A stretch of DNA of 64,000 nt from Dysosmobacter acutus (GTDB taxonomy: Bacteria; Bacillota; Clostridia; Oscillospirales; Oscillospiraceae), in NCBI RefSeq assembly GCF_018919205.1, contig NZ_JAHLQN010000001.1:1488001-1552000 (forward strand), read 5' to 3'. A program made the position numbers and the translations under genes. Shown piece after piece: positions 58,631-64,000 of the stretch; within the stretch, counting starts at the first letter, position 1; the number at the start of each line of letters is the position of its first letter. The notes under the pieces are model-generated. The model made no database searches. It had not been told where the DNA came from and saw only the letters and a list, made by a program, of their open reading frames with translations.

Positions 58631-59422
58631 ATGGATTTAGGGTTAAAAGATAAGGTCGTGATCGTCACCGGCGGTGCAAAGGGCGTAGGGGCCGGCATCT
58701 GCGAGGCTTTTGCCGAGGAGAAAGCAAAAATCGTGGTGGATTTCAGGTCCGATGCGGCGCAGGGAGAGGCCTTTGCCCGGAGCCTTCGAAGCTTTTATCA
58801 GGTCGAGGCTGTGGCGGTGCAGGCCGATGTGAGCAAGGAGGCCGATGTTGTCGCCCTTTTCAGCAAGGCCGTCGAGGCGTTCGGGACGGTGGATATCGTC
58901 ATCAACAATGCGGCGACATGGACGCGGCACCTGCCCATCGAGGACTATTCCCCGCTGGACTATCAGCGCGCATCCGCTGCCAATGTTGAGTCCGTGATGC
59001 TCACAAGCCGTGAGCTTGTCAGGCTTGCAAAGAGCACGGGCAAAAAAGCCCACATCCTCAATGTGCTGACCAAGTCCGTTTTCTGGTCCAGCAGCATCAA
59101 CAATTCGACCTATGTTGCGACAAAGGGAGCCGTCACGGCGCTGACAAGAAACCTGGCGCACGAGGTGGGAAAGGACGGCATTTTTGTAAATGCCATCGTT
59201 CCCGGCTATGTCTGGAACAGTACGATGGATCCTGACTCGGAGCGTTACAAGCGGACGCTTTCCTACATTCCGAACCGGACGATGGCCACGCCGCGGGAGA
59301 TGGGTTGGGCCTGTGCTTTTTTGTGCTCCGAACGCGCGTCCCAGATCAACGGCGCGGTGCTTGACTGCTCCGGCGGTACAATGAACGGCCATGGGCCGGA
59401 CGCGATCTGCCCCGAGACATAA
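58631..59422 (+). CDS. Short-chain dehydrogenase/reductase
   Basis: A 263-residue Rossmann-fold oxidoreductase with VTGGAKGVGAGIC for cofactor binding, NNAATW, and the active-site YVATK preceded by a serine-rich strand (TKSVFWSSSIN). The C-terminal GGTMNGHGPD is family-like. It likely acts on a hydroxyl of the imported compound. It lies inside the PTS group with intergenic gaps under 20 bases. Confidence 0.88.
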   Translation: MDLGLKDKVVIVTGGAKGVGAGICEAFAEEKAKIVVDFRSDAAQGEAFARSLRSFYQVEAVAVQADVSKEADVVALFSKAVEAFGTVDIVINNAATWTRHLPIEDYSPLDYQRASAANVESVMLTSRELVRLAKSTGKKAHILNVLTKSVFWSSSINNSTYVATKGAVTALTRNLAHEVGKDGIFVNAIVPGYVWNSTMDPDSERYKRTLSYIPNRTMATPREMGWACAFLCSERASQINGAVLDCSGGTMNGHGPDAICPET

Positions 59423-59432
59423 GGAGAGAAAA

Positions 59433-60626
59433 ATGAAGCTTAAAATCGGACAAAACAGATGGCTTGCCCTGGTCGCAGTCACACTCGCCTATTCCTTTGC
59501 ATTTCTCACGCGATATATCTGGAGTCCGGTGATGGCGGATGCCGGTGCGGAATTTCAGCTGGACAGCGTGCAGATGGGACTTTACATGACGGCGTTTATG
59601 ATCGGCTATCTTTTTATGCAGCTTCCCGGGGGCATTCTGGCGGATCGCCTGCAGCCAAAGTACCTTCTGATGGGTATGGTCTGCGTGGCGACGGTCTGTT
59701 CGGCTGTTTTCGCTTCCACCTCCTCCTATCCCGCGGGCTTGATCATCCGGGCAGTCGAGGGCGTCAGCTGCGGAGGCATCTATTCCTCCTGCTCGAAAAT
59801 CGTCAGCGGTTATTTTCAGCAGAAGGACCGTGCGGTGGCAATGGGAATTCTGCTGGCCTCGCCGCCGTTGGGGATTCTGCTGGCCAATTCGCTTGGTGAA
59901 CCGCTCAACGAGGCCCTTGGCTGGCGGGCGACGATCCGCATCATCGCCTATATCGGCATTGCGGTGACAGCGCTGCTGGCACTGAGCGTACGGACGCAGG
60001 ACAAGCTTGGCGGCGGCGTGAGCGGGAGAGGCCTTCTTGAAGGGGCCGTGCTTTATTTCCGCGACTCCCAGCAGCTCCTCCTTGGCGTCGGTGGCATGCT
60101 TTCCATGTTCGCGTCCGTTGGCTTTGCCACATGGATGAACACCTATATGAAGGTGGAGCTGGGATACAGCGGCATTCTTGGCGGGGCGCTGCTGACGGTG
60201 TACAGTGTGGTGGGCATTGCCGCGACCTGCTGCTCCGGCGCGCTGGTGAAAAAGTTCGGCTGGGACCCAAGAAGGTTCATTATCGTTCTTTTCGCCTGCG
60301 GGGCGCTCTGCACAATTCTGTTCGGCATGCTCAAGGGCTACCCCGCGCTGATGGCCGTCGGCGTGGTGTACGGGATCGTGGTAAATCTGCCCTCCGCACA
60401 TCTGGCGAATCTCTGTATTCAGCGCGCGCCGGAAAAGCACATCGGCAGCATGTGCGCGCTGGAAAATCTGATTTTCCAGTCCGGCGCGATGCTTCAGTCC
60501 TACATCATCGGCACAGCGGCAGACAGTCAGGGCGGCTACCATTGCATGTGGTGGATTTTTTCTGCGGCATGCGTGCTCTCCGTGCTCTTCATCTGCCTCT
60601 TTCAGCCAAAGAGGAACATATCATAA
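59433..60626 (+). CDS. MFS transporter
   Basis: A 397-residue protein with twelve predicted membrane helices. GGILADRLQPKYLL between helices 2 and 3 is the MFS signature loop, and a weaker copy (GALVKKFGWDPRR) follows helix 8. It resembles organic-acid/sugar-acid permeases of the ACS group. AAGGAG precedes the ATG at 59433. With a complete PTS in the same group, it may export or import an acid product or a second substrate. Confidence 0.85.
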   Translation: MKLKIGQNRWLALVAVTLAYSFAFLTRYIWSPVMADAGAEFQLDSVQMGLYMTAFMIGYLFMQLPGGILADRLQPKYLLMGMVCVATVCSAVFASTSSYPAGLIIRAVEGVSCGGIYSSCSKIVSGYFQQKDRAVAMGILLASPPLGILLANSLGEPLNEALGWRATIRIIAYIGIAVTALLALSVRTQDKLGGGVSGRGLLEGAVLYFRDSQQLLLGVGGMLSMFASVGFATWMNTYMKVELGYSGILGGALLTVYSVVGIAATCCSGALVKKFGWDPRRFIIVLFACGALCTILFGMLKGYPALMAVGVVYGIVVNLPSAHLANLCIQRAPEKHIGSMCALENLIFQSGAMLQSYIIGTAADSQGGYHCMWWIFSAACVLSVLFICLFQPKRNIS

Positions 60627-60638
60627 AGGAGTGTGACG

Positions 60639-62363
60639 ATGCGGCGAAATGCATGGTTAAAAGGAATTGGTGTGTCAGGGGGACTTGCGCAGGGGGAGGC
60701 GCTGCTTTACTGCCCCGGTAAGCTTGTCGTTCCGGACGGCACGGTTGAAGACAGCGCCGCGGAAAAACTGAACTTCTTAGCGTGTGTTGACGCGCTGCAC
60801 AAAAAGGTATCGGCCCGCGGCGAAGCGGCCCGGGCAGCCGGCGAGACGCTGCAGGCGGAAATCCTTGACGCACATCTTGAGATCCTTGAGGACACAGACT
60901 CCGTTATTGACCCAATCCTTGCGGCCATTGAGAGCGAAAAGAAAAACGCTGCCCTGGCGGTGCAGGAGGTATTTGACGGGATTGCCGCCGCCTTTGAAGC
61001 GCTTGACGATGCGTATCTGCGCGAACGGGGCGCGGACATGCGGGATTTGAAGATACAGCTTCTGCGTGAAGTGATGGGGGTGCAGGATGCCGCTCCGGTG
61101 CGGATGGACACCCCTGCGGTGCTTGTGGCCAGGGACCTTACGCCCTCGGAGACGGCCGGATTGGATAGCAATTGTGTCCTGGGCATCCTCTGTGAGGACG
61201 GAGGCCGCACCTCCCATACCGCTGTGCTGGCCAATGAGATGGGTATTCCGGCCGTGATGGGCTGCAAGGGCGCCTTGCAGGCGGCGGCCAGCGCGCGCTT
61301 TGTGCAGCTTGACGGCAGCAGCGGATATGCCTGTTTTGACCCGGATGAGGCAAGCATCGCCGCGTTTGCGCAAAAGGCGGCCAGAAGCGCGCGGGATGAC
61401 TGCGAGGCCTATCGCCATGCCCGCACGCGCACGGCGGACGGCAGGGAAAAGCTGCTCTATGCCAATGTTGCCTCGGCGGAGGAGTGCAGGAGCGCCTGTC
61501 AGAACGGCTGCGAGGGTGTCGGCCTTTTCCGCAGTGAGTTCCTCTTTTATCAAAGCGGGGAGCAGCTTCCCACGGAGGAAGCGCAGTACCGGGTCTATGC
61601 CGAGGCGGTGCGCAATATGCAGGGGCGGCCGATCATCATCCGCACCTTTGACGCCGGCGGCGACAAAAAAATTCCGGCGCTGAAGCTGGAGGCAGACGAA
61701 AATCCGTTCTTGGGCTACCGCGCGATCCGCATCTGCCTGCGTGAGCGTACGCTTTTCAAAACCCAGCTGCGCGCGCTGCTGCGCGCCGGACGGGAGGGCA
61801 CGCTGCGCATTATGTTCCCCATGATCGCAACCGCGGCGGAGCTGCGCGAGGCAAAGGAGGTTTTCCACGAGGCGCGCGGGGAGCTGCTGCGGGAAAATAT
61901 ACCCATTGCCGAACATGTGGAACTGGGCATCATGATCGAGGTGCCGTCCGCGGTGATGATGTCGGATCTGCTTGCGCGGGAGGTGGACTTCTTCTCGATC
62001 GGGACAAATGACCTTACGCAGTACACGCTGGCCGCGGACCGTGGAAACAAGCGGGTTGCGAATCTTTACAGCCATTATGATCCGGCTGTGATCCGTATGA
62101 TCGCGCACACCATCGAAAGCGCCCACAAGGCCGGCATCCCCTGCGGCATGTGCGGCGAGGCCGCCGGTGACGCGTCCTATGTGCCTTTGCTGCTTGGGCT
62201 GGGGCTGGACGAGTTTTCCGTCACATCCAGAGCCATCCCCGCGCTGCGCGCGGCGATGGCACGGCTGCGCGAGGAAACCTGCAGGGAGCTTGCCGCAAGG
62301 GTGCTGCGCCTTGCCACGCGGGAGGAAGTAGCTTCAGTTTTGACAGGAACAGGCGAAGATTGA
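60639..62363 (+). CDS. ptsI: PTS enzyme I paralogue
   Basis: A 574-residue enzyme I that moves phosphate from PEP to HPr. The phosphohistidine lies in GGRTSHTAVLANEMG near residue 192. FRSEFLFYQ and RTFDAGGDKK, EVPSAVMM and FFSIGTNDLTQYT form the PEP site, and CGMCGEAAGD holds the proton-donating cysteine. It is full length and probably works. Placement inside a substrate operon, followed by its own HPr, suggests a pathway-specific phosphorelay. Confidence 0.92.
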   Translation: MRRNAWLKGIGVSGGLAQGEALLYCPGKLVVPDGTVEDSAAEKLNFLACVDALHKKVSARGEAARAAGETLQAEILDAHLEILEDTDSVIDPILAAIESEKKNAALAVQEVFDGIAAAFEALDDAYLRERGADMRDLKIQLLREVMGVQDAAPVRMDTPAVLVARDLTPSETAGLDSNCVLGILCEDGGRTSHTAVLANEMGIPAVMGCKGALQAAASARFVQLDGSSGYACFDPDEASIAAFAQKAARSARDDCEAYRHARTRTADGREKLLYANVASAEECRSACQNGCEGVGLFRSEFLFYQSGEQLPTEEAQYRVYAEAVRNMQGRPIIIRTFDAGGDKKIPALKLEADENPFLGYRAIRICLRERTLFKTQLRALLRAGREGTLRIMFPMIATAAELREAKEVFHEARGELLRENIPIAEHVELGIMIEVPSAVMMSDLLAREVDFFSIGTNDLTQYTLAADRGNKRVANLYSHYDPAVIRMIAHTIESAHKAGIPCGMCGEAAGDASYVPLLLGLGLDEFSVTSRAIPALRAAMARLREETCRELAARVLRLATREEVASVLTGTGED

Positions 62364-62381
62364 GAGGAGAAGGGCCATCAT

Positions 62382-62627
62382 ATGATCACAAAAAAAACGG
62401 TTGTCACTTGCCCGGAGGGGCTCCATGCCCGTCCGGCCGCGGCTTTTCTGAAAACGGCAAAAAGGTTTCCGTGCTCCGTCTATATCAATTACAAGGGCAA
62501 AACGATCAGCGCGAAATCAATGGTCGCCATCATGTCCGCGGGTATCTCCTGCGGCGAGGAGGTGGAGCTTGTGTGCGACGGGGCCCAGGAGGAGGACGCC
62601 ATCGAGGCGCTTTCCCGGACGCTGTAA
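62382..62627 (+). CDS. ptsH: PTS HPr protein paralogue
   Basis: An 81-residue HPr. GLHARPAA carries the phosphorylated His15, and Ser46 lies in the sequence AKSMVAIMSAGIS, so the HPr kinase site of Bacillota is kept, although nearby residues differ from the usual KSIMGVMSLG. It lies 18 bases after the EI gene with GGAGAAGG upstream. Confidence 0.92.
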   Translation: MITKKTVVTCPEGLHARPAAAFLKTAKRFPCSVYINYKGKTISAKSMVAIMSAGISCGEEVELVCDGAQEEDAIEALSRTL

Positions 62628-62669
62628 GCCGCTGTAAATTGAGAACCGACAGGAAGTGGGGAATTCACT

Positions 62670-64000
62670 ATGTTTGCATCCGGTTTTTCGATCACACAGG
62701 CGGTCTTGATCGCACTGTACTACTGGTTTTGCTGGTGGGATTTTTCCCATCCGGTCTCCGGCGTTGCATGGGCCCAGGACTGTGTTTGGATCGGCGTTAT
62801 CATGGGCCTGCTTTTCGGAGACGTGCAGCTTGGCCTGGTGATCGGCGGCACGCTGGCGCTCACCTTTATCTGCGCCCTGCCCGTGGGCGCCAATCTGCCG
62901 GTTGACTATGCGGCCGCGGCGCTGGCGGCGGTGCCGATGGCGATCCGCTTTCATTGGAGCGCGGGACTGGCGATTTGCGTATCCGTATTTTTCGGTATCG
63001 GCGGCGCAAAGCTTGACGGGCTGCGCCGCACGCTGGCCACACGCTTTAATAACAGCGCCCGCAGGCACATCCGGGAGAGAAAGTACAATCTCCTGGTCTT
63101 TGACGCGGTGATTTCGCCTGTTGTTTTGCAATTCTTTATTCGCGCCATCCCGATGTTTATCGCCGTCTACTTCGGCGGAGCGGGCCTGCAGTGGCTCGTA
63201 CCCCGCCTGCCGCAGCAGGTGCTGCACGCGCTTGAGGCGGCGGGCGGCATCCTGCCCGGCCTGGGCATAGCGCTGTGCCTGAATACCATCGGCAGAAGCA
63301 GCGTGTTTCCCTTCTTTGCACTGGGCTTTTTTGCCGCCTGCCTTATGCAGGGCAGCATTCTGCCCTATGTGGGGCTTGCCGGATGCATTGCGCTCATCTA
63401 CTGCAAGATGACGCAGAATACGCAGATCAAACCCATCGACCGCGCGCTGGTCGCCGGCAAACTTGAGGACTCTGTGCTTACCGATCATGAGCACTTCATG
63501 GGCTATGCGCGCTTTGCCTTTGTGCACCGCTGTTCACAGGCCATGGATACCTTCTATGGCACCGGTATGGCGTACAGCTTTAAAAATGTACTGCGAAAAA
63601 TCTACCGGGACGACGATGCCTACCAGGCTGCGATGGAGCGGCATCTGGAGCCGTTTATCCCGGAGGTCATTTGGGGCTCTTCAATCCTTGGAATTGTTGT
63701 GCGTGAAGAGGAGAAGAATGCCGCGAACGCGGAGGAGGAGCTTGGCGCGTCGATCTCCACGCTGAAGACGAGCCTCATGGGGCCTGTCGCGGGCTTTGGC
63801 GACTCGATCAACTACATGGTTTTTTGGAATATGCTGAAGATGACGTTCTATCCGCTGGCGGCGGCGGGCAGCTTTCTTGGCATGCTCACGCCGGTCATTC
63901 TGCATCCGACGCTGGAAGTGATCGGCTGGAAGGCCTATAAGGCGGGCTACCGGGGCGGCACACAGGCGATCGTCACCTTTTTAAAAAGCGGACTGAAGGA
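62670..64000 (+). CDS. PTS mannose-family IIC-IID fusion, 3' end cut by the window
   Basis: Open from ATG 62670 to the window edge (443 codons, no stop). Residues 1-255 are a IIC-like membrane domain (LLFGDVQLGLVIGGTLAL and several hydrophobic helices). After a short linker with EDSVLTDHEHFMG, residues 270 onward match IID (QAMDTFYGTGMAYSF, LEPFIPEVIWGSSILGIVV, REEEKNA). In most mannose-type systems IIC and IID are separate proteins, so this is a natural fusion. GGAAGTGGGG precedes the start. Confidence 0.88.
   Translation, partial: MFASGFSITQAVLIALYYWFCWWDFSHPVSGVAWAQDCVWIGVIMGLLFGDVQLGLVIGGTLALTFICALPVGANLPVDYAAAALAAVPMAIRFHWSAGLAICVSVFFGIGGAKLDGLRRTLATRFNNSARRHIRERKYNLLVFDAVISPVVLQFFIRAIPMFIAVYFGGAGLQWLVPRLPQQVLHALEAAGGILPGLGIALCLNTIGRSSVFPFFALGFFAACLMQGSILPYVGLAGCIALIYCKMTQNTQIKPIDRALVAGKLEDSVLTDHEHFMGYARFAFVHRCSQAMDTFYGTGMAYSFKNVLRKIYRDDDAYQAAMERHLEPFIPEVIWGSSILGIVVREEEKNAANAEEELGASISTLKTSLMGPVAGFGDSINYMVFWNMLKMTFYPLAAAGSFLGMLTPVILHPTLEVIGWKAYKAGYRGGTQAIVTFLKSGLK

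Noticed and set aside
59346-62126. Long minus-strand frames of 398 and 449 codons opposite the MFS and enzyme I genes
   Set aside because: Antisense to complete genes with catalytic motifs; no recognisable domains or ribosome sites.

Overview
The window looks like part of a high-GC Bacillota genome of the class Clostridia, probably an oscillospiraceal gut anaerobe. This is inferred from AGGAGG-type ribosome sites, SLH surface proteins with a short hydrophobic signal peptide, Tn1549/CTn-type conjugation genes, and a mannose-family PTS carrying its own EI and HPr. No rRNA, tRNA or CRISPR array was seen.

Bases 1 to about 49.6 kb read as the interior and right part of an integrative conjugative element (ICE). 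Its accessory block (2-9910) holds the end of a cytosine-5 DNA methyltransferase, an amidoligase with a gamma-glutamylcyclotransferase-like protein, an extra S-adenosylmethionine synthetase, an HU protein on the opposite strand, a PAPS-reductase-like protein, a DUF4406-like protein, an amino-methyltransferase and a HipA-like kinase pair. The transfer block (9957-28759) follows: structured oriT candidate, MobC, MOBP relaxase, PcfB, VirD4 coupling protein, Maff2-type small membrane protein, VirB6-like protein, PrgI, VirB4 and a NlpC/P60 hydrolase.

Inside virD4 sits a 7.8-kb integrative mobilizable element (13716-21548). It carries a TnpX-like large serine recombinase, TnpV, its own IncQ-like oriT, a cargo gene, DUF3847, a MobA/MobL relaxase, a primase-helicase and TnpW. 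The junctions share GG, and removing the insert restores an open coupling-protein frame.

After the hydrolase the usual later transfer genes are absent. Instead there are two SLH-anchored surface proteins on the minus strand (28.9-35.6 kb), separated by a remnant of a Tn916-type integrase, then a zinc-ribbon repeat protein. Next comes a control block (36.8-41.1 kb): small serine recombinase, XRE regulator, WYL regulator, XRE plus ImmA peptidase with matching palindromic operators, and a sigma-like factor behind a hairpin. A DinG-like helicase, a SHOCT-like protein and three consecutive serine recombinases (the middle one without a catalytic domain) lead to a metallophosphoesterase, a compact type I toxin-antitoxin locus (48.5-48.8 kb) and a DUF6429 protein. 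A hairpin-rich stretch follows, and the ICE probably ends in or near it.

From 49.8 kb the DNA looks chromosomal. A minus-strand protein with a transposase-like N-terminus lies opposite a plus-strand gene train that runs off the window: M20 amidohydrolase, DUF5058 membrane protein and a second membrane protein, then a class I aldolase, iron alcohol dehydrogenase, PTS IIA, 2-hydroxyacid dehydrogenase, PTS IIB, short-chain dehydrogenase, MFS transporter, EI, HPr and a fused IIC-IID. This reads as a self-contained uptake and catabolic pathway for an unidentified carbohydrate-like substrate.
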